A stretch of DNA of 64,000 bases, taken from contig JAGUCH010000003.1 in NCBI GenBank assembly GCA_019096065.1, positions 5,952,001 through 6,016,000 of the forward strand, read 5' to 3'. Both the position numbers and the translations under genes were made by a program. Numbering within the stretch: the stretch's first letter is position 1; every line of letters begins with the position of its first letter. The DNA comes from Paracyclopina nana (lineage: Eukaryota > Arthropoda > Copepoda > Cyclopoida > Cyclopettidae). Shown piece after piece: positions 22,560 through 33,399 of this stretch. Under the pieces are notes generated by a model, which worked only from the letters and a program-made list of their open reading frames with translations, was not told the origin of the DNA and searched no databases.

Positions 22560-23350
22560 AGTACAGCATAAATTGCTTCAATTATTGAAAACTTGGTGGA
22601 TTTGCATTACAGAAGATATACCAGAATTTGGACCACCCTTTTATATTTACTTTGGCAAAAGTTACTTTCGATTTAGGCAGACCCCAAAAAATCCACGATG
22701 CTATTTCAAAAGTTGTTGATGAGGCATCGTTTCCACCTCTATTGTGAGTGTACAAGCGTTGGCAGCAATACCTAAATCAAGAGCTTCCCCTGATGCTGAG
22801 CCCGAATCTTCTGAGCCGGTTTAGACCTATATGTAGCATAGGTAGGTAGGTGATTTTTCAGGCCACAACTGTGATGATGACCAAAGTATACTGCGCGTCG
22901 TTTGCCACAGTTTCCAAATGGGATGAAAAAATCGCCGAAGTGCCCTTTATTGGCTATTAGCCCTCTGACAATTCCAACAATTAGGGCAATCTTTTACGTG
23001 TTGTTTCCGGTGATTGCTTGCCCCATCGTGGCAAAGCTCTGCGGTGAGAAAACGGTCCAAGCAAGAAGAGCACTTTGAAGAGTCGTCTCAACGAAACAAG
23101 TACCATCATAGCATACCAACAATATCCGACCAAGCCATGCAGGTACAGTGCCTTTTTTCATCACTTAATTAGCCCTCTAAAATGTGTATTAATGCAACGC
23201 AGCTTGTAGGAATTGCAAATAAGCTCGTTTGCCGCAATATGGCAAAAAGCTGCAGCCATCTGTTTGCGAGTTTGACCGTTTTAATTGCTGAAGGCAAAAA
23301 AACTGCGTGGGATTTTTGGGGTGCACTGACCCCAGCGAAAAAAACATGAG
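22560..23350. other. Intergenic region downstream of the ODAD4-like gene
   Basis: I see no credible coding exon, and specifically no continuation of the TPR protein encoded at 23351-24330. No clear repeat is seen. Confidence 0.4.
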
Positions 23351-24330
23351 CTATTGCGAGGCCCAAAACTTTTCCCTCGTGTCCAAAAATTGGAGCGCTT
23401 CTTCGAGCACTTCTTTGATGTTGAATTTTTTATCGTTGCCCACCTTGACGGTGGGATCCATTAAGAGGGTTCTCAGGTGTCGCTGATCGTCTTTGAGGTG
23501 TCGCACGTTGTTAAAGCCGAACAAGGAGTCGTCCTCCTCCTCCTGTGGCATGGGTCGGTAACCATATCTGTCTTCGGTGTCAGGCCTCCGAATTTGGCCT
23601 GCCTTCAGCAGAATTTGCAGCGCTGTCCAACGCTGCTTTGGCGACCTATATTGCATGGCTGTTGCCACCTTTTCGATGCCATCGAAAACCGAGAAATCGG
23701 CCAGAGCCTTCCTGCAAATTCATGCATATGATGGCTGTTCAAAGATGCAGTAATTTGACGAGCTCACATGATCGATTCGCATGCTCGGGTTTTGCCCGAT
23801 GTCAGCCTGGAAGTCAAAGGCTCCAGGCTGACCTTGAGGCCTCGCTCGTAGTTGACCAAGGCGTGCTCAAATTGGCATTCTTGGAAGAGGGCATCGGCCT
23901 TGACGGCCAATGCGTGAGCATGCCTGCTATTCGATCGCAAAATCTCGTCCACATCCTTGAGCGCTTTTTCCAGCTTGCACAGCCTTAACCAAGCTTCGGC
24001 TCTCGTGGCTAATAGGTTCTAAAAGGAGGCTAATTAAGCGTGATCCCCTCCAGCCAAATTAGGTTATAGCGCTTCAACAACCTGCGTGTGTATGTACATG
24101 GTTTCTCCAAAGATGGCTTTGTGCTCCAAATTGTAGCCTGCCAAATTGTTGAGCACTTTGTCCAACGACGCTATCGATGATTGAAGCCTTCCACACCTCA
24201 TCAAGTATTCGGCCTCTTTTTGCGTAAACCTCACGGTCACGTCGATTTTGCGCTTTTTCTTGGCTGCTTTTTCAGCGGGTGTCAACCTCGGCTTGGCCTC
24301 CTTGGCAGCACCTTTTCTCATGCCAAGCAT
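23351..24330 (-). CDS. ODAD4: ODAD4/TTC25-like TPR protein, C-terminally short
   Basis: Exons are 24082-24330, 23768-24018 and 23351-23711 in transcript order, with phase conserved, giving 286 aa. After a basic leader come TPR-like helices (EAEYLMRCGRLQSSIASLDK, LRLCKLEKALKDVDEI, ALFQECQFEHALVNYERG). These align with the N-terminal TPRs of outer dynein arm docking subunit 4. The segment FNIKEVLEEALQFLDTREKFW also has a family counterpart. Vertebrate ODAD4 is more than twice as long and has further TPRs, and no further exon is visible downstream. If functional, it points to axonemal dynein and so motile cilia or flagellated sperm. It shares an upstream region with the secreted-protein gene at 24659. 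Confidence 0.75.
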
Positions 24331-24658
24331 TTTGAATACTGACCGCACTTCATTTAATTCTTATATGCTACAGTATAACCTTTCTTCTGCCATCAAAGGC
24401 GAACACTGACGTATATGTAGACATATTCTGGATAAATGTTGGCTGAACTACTTGAATGCACAATGCGGAATGCTTTTCCACCTACTTCTTGTCAAAAATG
24501 GCGCAAAGTTGCCGCAAAAAAGTACTTTTTCCTCTACAGCAGTAGCAATAATTGAGTGAACTTGAAAAAGTTGGTAGTCAAGCTGAAATTTGCATAGGAG
24601 GAAAAAAGCGAGGATTTCCCACTGTGTGAAAAACATCTGCTTTATTTGCTTTCAGGGA

Positions 24659-25033
24659 ATGTTTGCTTCGCTCATTATTGGTGTGGCTGCAATGATGGCC
24701 TCAATTGCCACCGGTGAATCTGAAGCTGACCCCCAATACTTCTACAACCCCAGCCCTTACTTTTACCCCTACAACCAACTGCAATACCATCCCTATTTTT
24801 ATGCGCCCGTTAACAAAGCCTACAAGACCGTTGTTATTCCCGCCCAAAGGCACGAAATTCGACAGATAATCCCAGTCTTTGACTATTTGAGAAGCGGAGA
24901 GGTGGCCTATTTTAGGCCTGACCAAGCTCCTAAAGTGCAACCCGAGCAAGGGCAACAGCAGAAGATTGTTAGCTACTCCATTCCCTATACGCAAGCCTAC
25001 TTGAACAGAGTACCAGCACCGGCCTTTTATTGA
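24659..25033 (+). CDS. Small secreted Tyr/Pro-rich protein
   Basis: 124 aa starting with a clear signal peptide (MFASLIIGVAAMMASIATG). A Tyr/Pro/Phe-rich segment follows (PQYFYNPSPYFYPYNQLQYH), then a short Gln-rich region and a Tyr-containing end. An acceptor (TTTCAG at 24650-24655) sits just before the ATG, so an untranslated upstream exon is likely. AATAAA lies near 25118. No domain is recognised. Such composition is common in cuticle or other extracellular matrix proteins, which is an inference only. The Tyr/Pro-rich segment resembles the N-terminus of the mucin/FN2-protease gene at 42221. Confidence 0.75.
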   Translation: MFASLIIGVAAMMASIATGESEADPQYFYNPSPYFYPYNQLQYHPYFYAPVNKAYKTVVIPAQRHEIRQIIPVFDYLRSGEVAYFRPDQAPKVQPEQGQQQKIVSYSIPYTQAYLNRVPAPAFY

Positions 25034-25749
25034 AAAAAAACTAGGGTTTTTAATCATTTCCCTCCTGGATGATTTTTGATACAGTAACATACACTAATGT
25101 CCTTGTAAAAATTCATAATAAACCGCCTCAATGATAACTCTACTTATTTTATATTGGTTGATTGGGATCGGCTACAGGTAGCCCTACTAAAATCATCTCA
25201 AATAGAATAGAATTTTTTTCGCAATATCGAGCAAAGCGGACAATATCTCAACGTTTCCTCATTGAATGCAGTCCAAACTTGATCTCACAGTAAGGAGCCT
25301 GTTTGATTTTTCATTATTTCCTAACATTATGACTCATTGGCACTGTTCAAAGGGGAAATTTTAATATTTTTAGCAAATAGAGCAAAAATAAATATTCTCT
25401 CTAATTTGTGAGCGGGTTAAAAACTCGCGGTTTTTTGTGGCATTGTCACCAATCAATCCCTACTGTTGAAAATTGTTACTGAAATTAATTGAGCTAATGT
25501 GAAGGTTTTTTATCAAGTTTGATGAAGTATTGGGACTAAAAAAAGGTTTCTATCAAAAATTAGCAACGGGATTAAATGTAAGTACACTCATTTTCCCCAT
25601 AACATTTACTGAGTGGTTAATTATATATTGATAGAAAGTTAGAAGTCTTTCTTGGTTTGGGCTAAAGTTTGGGCTGTTGGCCCATGCTTAAAAATATTAA
25701 AAGGCTTTGAGCGTTTTATCAATAATCATGACACAATTTCAACGCTCCA

Positions 25750-25850
25750 TTGATACATAGATCACAAAGATCATATAGATAGTAAAAATCACTGATCTTT
25801 ATGATCTATACATGGACATTTTTTGTTGATATATAGATCACAGTTGCGGG
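25750..25850 (+). repeat. Palindromic GATC-rich element, copy 1
   Basis: Contains ATAGATCACAAAGATCA, ATCACTGATCTTTATGATCT and GGACATTTTTTGTTGATAT. The reverse complement of 27412-27495 carries the same words in the same order, so the two copies are inverted about 1.6 kb apart. Similarity continues weakly past the GTTGCGG-type block. Confidence 0.75.
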
Positions 25851-25949
25851 CGCGGAAGCAAAGCTAATCTATATTTGAATATTTAATCACTTTTTAAAAT
25901 AGTAGTTGCTTACACCAAGAATGCCATTTTTGATGCTCACTAAACACTA

Positions 25950-26125
25950 TAATGCTCACTTATTTACATTTTGAATGTCTGAGTGTTAATAAATGACTTA
26001 TTAATAGACTAACACCAATTTTAGGGTGTTCACTTATTTCCCATTTGAATTACTGAGTGTTAAATAAACGACTTATTTGTTAAATTAAAGACTCATCTAT
26101 TTTAAAATTGCTACCAATTTTTCCA
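25950..26125. repeat. Two-copy tandem repeat
   Basis: Two diverged direct copies, at about 25952-26020 and 26027-26125, share TCACTTATTT, ATTTTGAAT or ATTTGAAT, GAGTGTTAATAAA-like and CGACTTATT or TGACTTATT words, then CACCAATTTT or TACCAATTTT. Non-coding. Confidence 0.6.
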
Positions 26126-26298
26126 TCAAATTGCATAATTGAATAGAGTTCTCACTTCTCAGTTGAAAGTTAATCCCAAAAAAGCCAGACCTACTTATAT
26201 TAACCATTTTTGTCAACTTGGCGGTGGGTTCACTACATACGGCAGTGAAGCGAAAATCCCTGTATTTTGCTGAGATTTGGCGTGCGCTCGCATCCACC

Positions 26299-26352
26299 GT
26301 ACAATAATGGATTTTTTCGTCACATGTGAAGAAATAATGCTCATTATTGTAC
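26299..26352. repeat. Short inverted repeat
   Basis: GTACAATAATG at 26299-26309 is mirrored by CATTATTGTAC at 26342-26352, with a palindromic CACATGTG near the centre. It could be a small hairpin or a MITE remnant. Confidence 0.6.
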
Positions 26353-26393
26353 AGTTGGCAACTTGAGAATTCTTCTTCAATTAAAAAAAAGAC

Positions 26394-26468
26394 TTGACCA
26401 GGATTCGAACCTGGGTCTGTTGAGTGAAAGGTCTGCTCTATCCCAATGTACTATCAGAATTCCATTAC
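26394..26468 (-). pseudogene. tRNA-like relic
   Basis: On the minus strand a good B box (GGTTCGAATCC within CCAGG-TTCGAAT-CCTGG) and an A-box-like TAGTACATTGG are spaced as in a tRNA, with a T-run behind the 3' end. The acceptor and anticodon stems do not pair, so this is a tRNA pseudogene or SINE head rather than a working tRNA. Confidence 0.55.
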
Positions 26469-26744
26469 TTCAGTGCACAATCTGGCATATTAAATAATGA
26501 TTACTTTCCATTCTAAGTAAGTCTTCCTAATAACTCCTTATAATAAAAACAGTCTTCTAAAACATTCTCATTTGAGAAAAGTCTTCCAAAGATCTTTTTT
26601 TTGAGACTTTTTTGACTTCTTTGCAAAAAAAAAACTTAGATTGATCTTTGTAAAAAGCCAAATTCGTCATTCTGGTGCTTTTTGAAAATATTCTGGCGAA
26701 ATATTCCCCTAAATATCTGGTTACCCTGCAAGTGCTGAGCCTTT

Positions 26745-27045
26745 GAAGGAGATGCGCGCGCGCGATTGACCGCAAAGTTTTACCTGCAAACAAGCTATCT
26801 TTTTTAAGGCCGTTTTAATAGGTAAATTAATCAATTTTTAGCATTAAACAGTACTATAGGGACTTTTAACCGTCACGAAGCTGACAAAAATGTCAATACT
26901 GTCCTGATGACGAGTCCATATAGGGTTTTTCGCTCATTCGTAGTAAAATTCCAGATCACTCGTGGCTTCGCCACTCGATGATCTTTCATTTGACTACTCA
27001 TGAGCGAAAAACCCTATATGGACTCGTCATCAGGACAGTATTGTT
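26745..27045 (+). mobile_element. Foldback element, copy B of a dispersed family
   Basis: GGAGATGCGCGCGCGCGATT and AACCGTCACGAAGCTGACA lead into a large hairpin. CAATACTGTCCTGATGACGA plus the next 27 bp (about 26896-26941) are mirrored by TCGTCATCAGGACAGTATTG and its preceding 27 bp (about 26996-27042). The smaller palindrome CGAGTGGCGAAGCCACGAGT sits at the loop. The family has a second, inverted and shorter copy at 21024-21270. No transposase. Confidence 0.85.
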
Positions 27046-27411
27046 ACATTTTTTAAATTCAAATGATTCATTTTTAGCATCTGCTGGCAAAGCTCGACTT
27101 AATCCAACACTTCTTATTGATATGTCTCCTCTTTTATATCATTTATTTTACAAGATAAAATGTAAAAAAACCAAAGCTATTTTAGTAGTGCAGGTCAGAG
27201 TATTTATCTCAATGATACCTTTTCAATAAATCAATTTAGTTAACCCTTTATATTTCAAAAGTTGCGTAGAGTCTATCATGATCTTAAAATATCCACTTCT
27301 GTCTTCTAGATAATTTTCACGGACTGTGATCTAAATATCAATGACTGTTTTCTTTATCTAGAAAATGCCCATACGTACATCAGCTAAGCTTGCGCTTCTG
27401 CAACGTTGTTT

Positions 27412-27495
27412 TATATATCAACAAAAACCGTCCATATATAGATCACAAAGATCAGTGATCTCTATTATCTTTTGTGATCATTGTGATCTATAATT
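27412..27495 (-). repeat. Palindromic GATC-rich element, copy 2
   Basis: Inverted counterpart of the element at 25750-25850: ATATATCAACAAAAACCGTCC, ATATAGATCACAAAGATCAG and TGTGATCTATAATTGG. A perfect palindrome, TGATCTCTATTATC-like, is at its core. Confidence 0.75.
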
Positions 27496-27573
27496 GGATT
27501 GAGCCCAATTTGAAAGAGGCCATAAAAAATACCCCCAATAAATGCAAAATCTGACTGCTTACAAAAATGATTT

Positions 27574-28299
27574 CTTATTTTAGGGTCTGTATAAATATAG
27601 ATGCGTTAGATGATTTAGATGACTTAGATGATCATCTTTGTCATCTATATTTGTACCGTTTTTGGTCCAAATAGATGATTTTTGCCGATTGTCATCTATA
27701 TTTGTACCATGAATCTCCTGCACTTACAAGATGTATAAATATAGATGATTTTTGCTGTCATCTATATTTGGACTAATTTAGATGATTGCAATTAGCTATG
27801 ATGAGCTACTTTAAAGTTAATATAAAGCTGGACCCAAAATATTTTAAAAATATATTCTACCTGCCAATTGACCAAACTACATGGAACAAAAAACAAGTGA
27901 CATATTGAATTCAAAATGTTTCAAGCTTTTTGGCCCTAAAAAATTAGAGCTATTATTTTAGTTCTTTAATAAGATATTCATGGATTTACCTTACCATGAA
28001 ATGAAAAGTAATTATAATTGTTATGATTATTATTACTAAATCAGGTTTTAAAAGAGCCATGGCATTTGCTTGAGCTTGGTTTAAGTCTAAAATCATCTAT
28101 ATTTGGTCCAGATATAGATGACTGATCCAAGAATCATCTATATTTATACCGCACTTGAGCACAGGCAAGTCGCAGTCCAAATATAGATGAGGGTTGTCAA
28201 AAATCATCTGAAAATGGTACAAATATAGATGACAAAGATGATCATCTAATCCATCTAAATCATCTAACGCATCTATATTTATACAGAGCGCTTATTTTA
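27574..28299. mobile_element. Non-autonomous DNA transposon with long TIRs and 9-bp target duplication
   Basis: Flanked by CTTATTTTA on both sides (27574-27582 and 28291-28299). The element itself is 27583-28290, about 708 bp. Terminal inverted repeats of about 75 bp start TCTGTATAAATATAGATG and contain GCGTTAGATGATTTAGATG. They are near-identical between the two ends. Many internal AAATATAGATGA words occur in both orientations. The interior is AT-rich without coding capacity. Long TIRs and a 9-bp duplication fit a Mutator-like non-autonomous element, while 8 bp would fit hAT. Confidence 0.88.
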
Positions 28300-28356
28300 A
28301 AAGTAAATTCCAATTCTTCTTAGTAGGTACATGTAAATTAACTCGAAATGAAAGTA

Positions 28357-28881
28357 CTATGCTTCGCTCCTCCACAAAAAGTTTTCCTTATTTTCCTTGA
28401 TGAACTGAAACAGGTGAGCATCCAATTCTTGTAGAAGCGGTGCACTTTGATCGGCACATGCGTAACTCAAGTACACTGGCCTTCCGCCCAATAAAAGGCT
28501 GACCCTCTGTGCCATCGACTTTGCCCTAGGACTTGCTTCTTGTGTGTCAAAGGAGCTGATGACTAAATAATAATGTCGGCATGAGACAATGTTTCAACAA
28601 TTTGCATTTGCTCAAAGTTACCTGTAGTTCCAAAAATGTCGTTAAGTTTAGGCTTCTCAACTTTGCGAGACTTGAGAGCAAGCGATAAATTATTTAGCTT
28701 GGATGACGCGTCACCAATCCAAATCCATAATAGAGGGTCTTGAAATGAAATGAACTGAACAAAAACTGAAGAGCTAGCCTCTTCGCCTGAAAAAAAGATT
28801 TCATCAATGAATGACGAACAGCACAAGAAGTGAACGAGAAATACCTTTCATTCGCCAAGTATATGATTTTACCAGCGTCAT
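28357..28881 (-). CDS. PSMG4: Proteasome assembly chaperone 4
   Basis: Helps assemble the 20S proteasome alpha ring with PSMG3. Exons are 28845-28881, 28622-28786 and 28357-28562 in transcript order, with GT-AG introns of about 58 bp and consistent phases, giving 135 aa. Diagnostic features are the strand LLWIWIGDASSKLNNLSLAL (vertebrate counterpart LFLWVGATPHLRNLAVAM), then GTTG before the second intron, and RPVYLSYACADQSAPLLQEL near the end (counterpart KQVFVSYNLQ). Length is close to the family's 123 aa. It is divergent from ICE2 across a 385-bp spacer. Confidence 0.85.
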
Positions 28882-29266
28882 GTTTGTGGTTTAAGTCGTA
28901 TGGTAAATCTAAAAAAGTAGGTTTGCAATGAGTATAACTATTTTCGTATTTTTTATTTTTTGTTGTTGTAATGATCCGAGAAAGGGCTCGCGATCATCAC
29001 GAAAACGAATTCTTGCGTTAAATTTAAAGCTCCTTTTCATTATATGTAAGTCATGTGCTCAAAATGAAATTTTGAATTATTTTCAAGCAATACTTCTTTG
29101 CCTGAAAACACTTATATGATATCATCTTTTTTTTTATCAAAAATCATTCATCAGTGCCCAATTTTGTGTGGTTCGTTTTACAATATTTTTCGAATAAAAA
29201 CAAACCATGTTCGCCAATTGTTAGGAACGAAATAACAAGGCACTTCGAAAAAAAACTATTTGAAGC
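28882..29266. promoter_or_regulatory. Bidirectional promoter region PSMG4/ICE2
   Basis: 385 bp between divergent start codons. It is AT-rich with a T-run near 29130. No specific motif can be assigned. Confidence 0.4.
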
Positions 29267-32024
29267 ATGGCTGAAAAAAATCTTGCCTTAGGTCTTCAAA
29301 AAGATGGCAGCGTGCTTGTAGACGATTCTAACGACTTTTGCGTCAATTTCTTTAATAATTTGGATTGGAGCAAGCCGATCTCTAGAACAAGCGGGCATTT
29401 TCCTTGGATTACTGAGGAAGAATTTCAGGAGTCCAGTGCTCTCCGCTACATGAATTATCAATATGAAACGGAGTACATCGATCCCAATGACCCTGTCAGG
29501 TCAGGAGAAAATATACAAGATTTGCGCAAAAATGAGAACCGTAGCAAGCAGAACAAGAAGAAGAAAAAAGTTGATGAATTTAGCTCTATTCACGAGGGGC
29601 TGACCGAGGTGACCAAAGATGATGAAAAAGAGGAAGAAGAAGACGAAGATGTCTTCCTCGATGAATACGGCAATGTCCTAGATGAGGATATGCTAAGAGC
29701 CAAGAATGAAGCATGTAAAGCGAAAGTGCAAAAGCCAAACCCCGTTAAAGAAAAGGAAAAGCCAAAAGCCTCAAAGAAAGAGGACAAAAAAGATGCAGAA
29801 TTTCAGTTCCCAAAGGCTTCCTGGAAAGACTTGGATGATGTTAGAGAAGCTGTCGATACGACTCCTAAAAGAGGGCCATTTTTCAAGAAAAATATAGCTG
29901 AGCCTCGTGAAAGCTTCCTCGACGAGCAAAACCAGTACGACTATTTGCGACTCATGCTCAGATTCAGCAAAGACAGCCCAAAGTCACATGAAATGAATGA
30001 TTTTCATGTCTACCAAAGCTACAAGGAGCTGGTGAATCAGGAGCAAATAGAATTTCAGATCTTTGCAAGAGAAATGTTTCACGCGCAGTGTCACAAATTT
30101 ACTATACCAGCTGGGGCGAGAAGATATGCTGAGGAGAAAATCAAATCTAGAATGGCGACTGTAAGAAGCATGCCTAGGTTTTATTATCCAGCTTTTCACA
30201 AGGACAATTCTTTGCTGCGCCTTATTCCAGCCACAAACGAGCAGCAGGTGGATAAGCCACAATTTGAAATGAGGGTTGAGCGGACGCTGCTAGAACTGGT
30301 ACAAATTTCGCTTCATTGATTCACTGCATGATTCATGAGCACTCTGTTACTTTCAGGGAGTCATTCCAAAAGTGGTACTACCTACCGCCCCCAGAATACT
30401 ACAACTTGATAGCCCAGTTAGAGTGGACTCCTCGTTTGAAACAGTAGATGCCAAATATCCTTCGAGTAGAGCCAAAATTGCTCTGAGTCAAGACCCTAAT
30501 GCTCTCAAATTGGCAGATGCATTCAAACCAGATTTTATAGCGACTGTGTCTGCCTTGAAGATCATTTTTGCCAACTTCACCTCTAGCCTGAACGAAGATT
30601 GGACCCTTCCCATGAAAGTGGTTAAAGTTGGCACCAAGACAGTGTATTTCATCGAGTCCCCGTTGATTCAGCCTTGTGCAAAGTCAGTGTATGAAAAGTC
30701 CTCCATATTTGTCCAGAAAGCTGCCAAGTCTCTCCTCATTCAGCCTTGGGAAAGATCATCTTCGGGAAGCCACAAATTAGTGCGCCCTCCACAATCAAAA
30801 TTGGATCTCGTCGCAACAGAATGTGACACAAACATCTTTGGTCTGGATGTGGATTTATCTCAACTTGAGACATTTGGCGAATCTGTGTCTCAAGTCGACG
30901 GAGCAGATGATGACAACCTTTCTGACGAAGAGGATCTGGTCATAGATGAAGGACACACTTCGTCCGTATCGAGCTGTGAATCTAAGAAAGTTGGAGTAAA
31001 AAGACATGGTGAAGCTTTGAGGAGCCCTATTGTGAAGCGTCTGAGTGACAATAGCTTTTCTCCTGATGAAGATGAGAAAAGACCTTTGAAAAAAAGACCA
31101 GTTGTGGAGAAGGTCAATTTTCTGGATAATATCATGACTTCGCAAACGTCAATGTTGCAGCCCAGTAAGTCCGCACAACATCCTGCTGCGGCGAGTTCTT
31201 CCAATTGCAAAATGCCATACAATGGCGAACCTGTAGCTGTGGCGTGCATCGGTGACGCCTTCAAGGACTTTGAGCAGCCAAAAGAAGGCCGAAATGTCCA
31301 CTACAGACAATGGACTCTAAGGCCTAAAGCCAAACCACAAAAGTGCCTCAACCTTATTGTTCGAGGGTCCACTCATGGTCTTAGGCAGAGAGATCTTCAA
31401 CCCTTTACAGTTAGCTCAAAGCTTGAAAGCCAGTTACCTTTTGGTCTTGAATGTCCTAGCCAGAAGGAACTAGCATTTGATTGGATGGGCACAATGCTGC
31501 GGCCAACCTCAATGTTGGCAAGACCAAGAGTGAACATCCACAATTATGAAGTGCTTCATGTCGACACTAAAACTCTGAAAGACCTCACTCTGGACGGTCA
31601 AGAATTGTCATTCAATCCCGCTCACTCTTTGGGAAATCTGCATTGCCTGCTTGAAGGCATCAGCAAAAGTGTGAAGGATGAAGGGCTTTACTTGCTCAAA
31701 CACGACCACACAACTGGGGCATTCGTGAAAGTGCTCACCTCAGCGCCTAACGAGTCTCAACAAAAGCCTTTTGACCTTCACTCAGCCTACAACTCAATTC
31801 ATGCCTCAGATGATTTAAACCTACTTCCTAATTTTCGTCCTCTCGACACCAAGACCGTCACTCCATGGCATTGGGAAAATGGCCGTGTGCCATGTCTCTT
31901 TATTCCTAAATCGATGCATAAGGCCTCGAAGGAGCAAAAAGGCAGTGGCAGAGGCCGAGGTCGTGGTCGAGGCCGTGGCCGGGGGAGGGGTAGAAAAAGA
32001 GGAAGAGGTCGTGGTGCAAGTTGA
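29267..32024 (+). CDS. ICE2: Little elongation complex subunit 2 (ICE2/NARG2)
   Basis: Subunit of the complex that promotes RNA polymerase II transcription of snRNA genes. Two exons, 29267-30298 and 30357-32024 (phase 0), encode 899 aa. The N-terminal third has an acidic/Lys-rich region and the conserved QSYKELVNQEQIEFQIFARE. The C-terminal NARG2 domain shows HYRQWTL, LIVRGSTHGLRQ, ELAFDWMGTMLRPTSMLAR, LGNLHCLLEGI and EGLYLLKHDH, in the family order. The end is a run of RG repeats (about 12) that may bind RNA. The stop is 62 bp from the convergent protease stop. Confidence 0.85.
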
Positions 32025-32085
32025 AATTCACCAATCCTGCCAACTTATACAAATGAATGAAGAATTCTGCCAATTTTTAATTCAA

Positions 32086-33399
32086 TTAGAAGCAATTAAA
32101 CTCGTTAATCTTTTCACGTATCCATGGCATGGCAGAAGTGACTCTCGCATAAACCCCTGGATATCCAGGTGTTGCGCAGCCGACTCCCCAAGAAGTTACT
32201 CCTATGAGGACGAACAAGTCGGTTTTCTGGTTCAAAGTGACCAGTGGCCCACCAGAGTCACCTTGACACGCGTCCTTGTCCTCTCCACCCGCACACAGCA
32301 TGTTTTCAGTGATCTGAGAAGACTTGAAATTGCCGCAAGTGTTCTTGCTCCAAGTTGCAATTTTGATTTGTTGGAGAATATTCGGCCTTTTCATCTCTGA
32401 GGCCTGAAGGCTCCCCCAACCAGTTGCTATGGCTTGAGTTGCATCTCCATACTCGTTTTTGTCGTTGTCTGGCAAGCATACAGGCTCGACGTAGTCGGTG
32501 ATCAATACTTTCGAGTCTAGTTTTATGATTGAAAAATCGTAGTCCAATTTGGTGATGTTCAGCATGGGATGTTCTGTCACTTGAATGGCTTTCCGCTTCT
32601 GCTCAGATGGCTCGGTATTGTTGTTGGTATAATTGTGACGGCCGAAAATAAAGCCAAGGGTTGCAGCAGATCTTCCATAGGTGCAATGTGCTGCAGTCAG
32701 AACGTGCAAGGGAGTGATTAGGGAGCAACCACATGCAAAACGGCCACTCACTGTCAGTATGCCTTGCCAGGGATAAGTACCTGGTTCATCGACATCCTTA
32801 CCATTGACAATCCTTCCTGATAACTTGGAATGCCCACAAATGCATTTGGATGAGCCGCTGCTATCAGCCAAAAAGTTTTGTTTTACGGCCGTCGTTGTAG
32901 TAGTCCTAGTGGTTGTGGATGACAAGGTCGTTGTAGTGGTAGTTGTCGTTGTAGAATTAGCTTGCTTTACAACTTCATCTTCTTTGCAGAAAATTTTGCA
33001 GTTAAATTCACCTGGAGTTTGAAAGAAGCTCTTGATATCGAATATGTCCGCACCTTTGGCTTCATATCTCAAGTTGGTAGAAGATCCACAGTATCTGACT
33101 CGCATGACATTCCCGTCAACGACTTCGAGGTAGTTTTCCTCGCAGTTTTGGGAAAATTTAACATTGAACAAGTCGCAAGTGAGAACCGCAGTGCAGACTC
33201 TCGAATCTCGATTACCGATCCATAGGCAATTTGTTGGTGGTGAGGAGGACATGGGAATCTTCACGGGTATCTCAGATCCTCGATTGAGCGTATAAGTGCC
33301 CCCAAATTCGCAAAGCTTTTGGTCCGGAATTCCATTATTCATGCAGCCAATGCAAAATTTTCCACTCGTGATAAGAAACGCCAAAAATAATGCAAGCAT
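32086..33399 (-). CDS. Secreted trypsin-like serine protease with CUB-like prodomain
   Basis: 437 aa in one exon. A signal peptide (MLALFLAFLITSGKFCIGC) is followed by a CUB-like region at about residues 30-145 (NCLWIGNRDSRVC, DGNVMRVRYCG). Then comes a Thr-rich linker of about 25 residues. The protease domain has the activation site SGR-IVNG, catalytic His in TAAHC, Asp in DYDFSIIKL and Ser in GDSGGP. The residue six before the Ser is Asp (DACQGDSGGP), which predicts cleavage after Arg/Lys. The six core cysteines are present. The substrate is unknown. This arrangement is common among arthropod clotting and immune proteases. Confidence 0.93.
   Translation of the reverse strand: MLALFLAFLITSGKFCIGCMNNGIPDQKLCEFGGTYTLNRGSEIPVKIPMSSSPPTNCLWIGNRDSRVCTAVLTCDLFNVKFSQNCEENYLEVVDGNVMRVRYCGSSTNLRYEAKGADIFDIKSFFQTPGEFNCKIFCKEDEVVKQANSTTTTTTTTTLSSTTTRTTTTTAVKQNFLADSSGSSKCICGHSKLSGRIVNGKDVDEPGTYPWQGILTVSGRFACGCSLITPLHVLTAAHCTYGRSAATLGFIFGRHNYTNNNTEPSEQKRKAIQVTEHPMLNITKLDYDFSIIKLDSKVLITDYVEPVCLPDNDKNEYGDATQAIATGWGSLQASEMKRPNILQQIKIATWSKNTCGNFKSSQITENMLCAGGEDKDACQGDSGGPLVTLNQKTDLFVLIGVTSWGVGCATPGYPGVYARVTSAMPWIREKINEFNCF

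Larger units (their letters stand above)
25034..28356. other. Repeat-rich intergenic block
   Basis: AT-rich region with several non-autonomous elements, listed separately. No protein-coding gene is seen. Part of 25140-25740 shows nothing recognisable. Confidence 0.6.

Noticed and set aside
27583..28290. Transposase gene inside the TIR element
   Set aside because: The 708-bp interior has no long ORF and is AT-rich palindromic sequence, so the element is non-autonomous.
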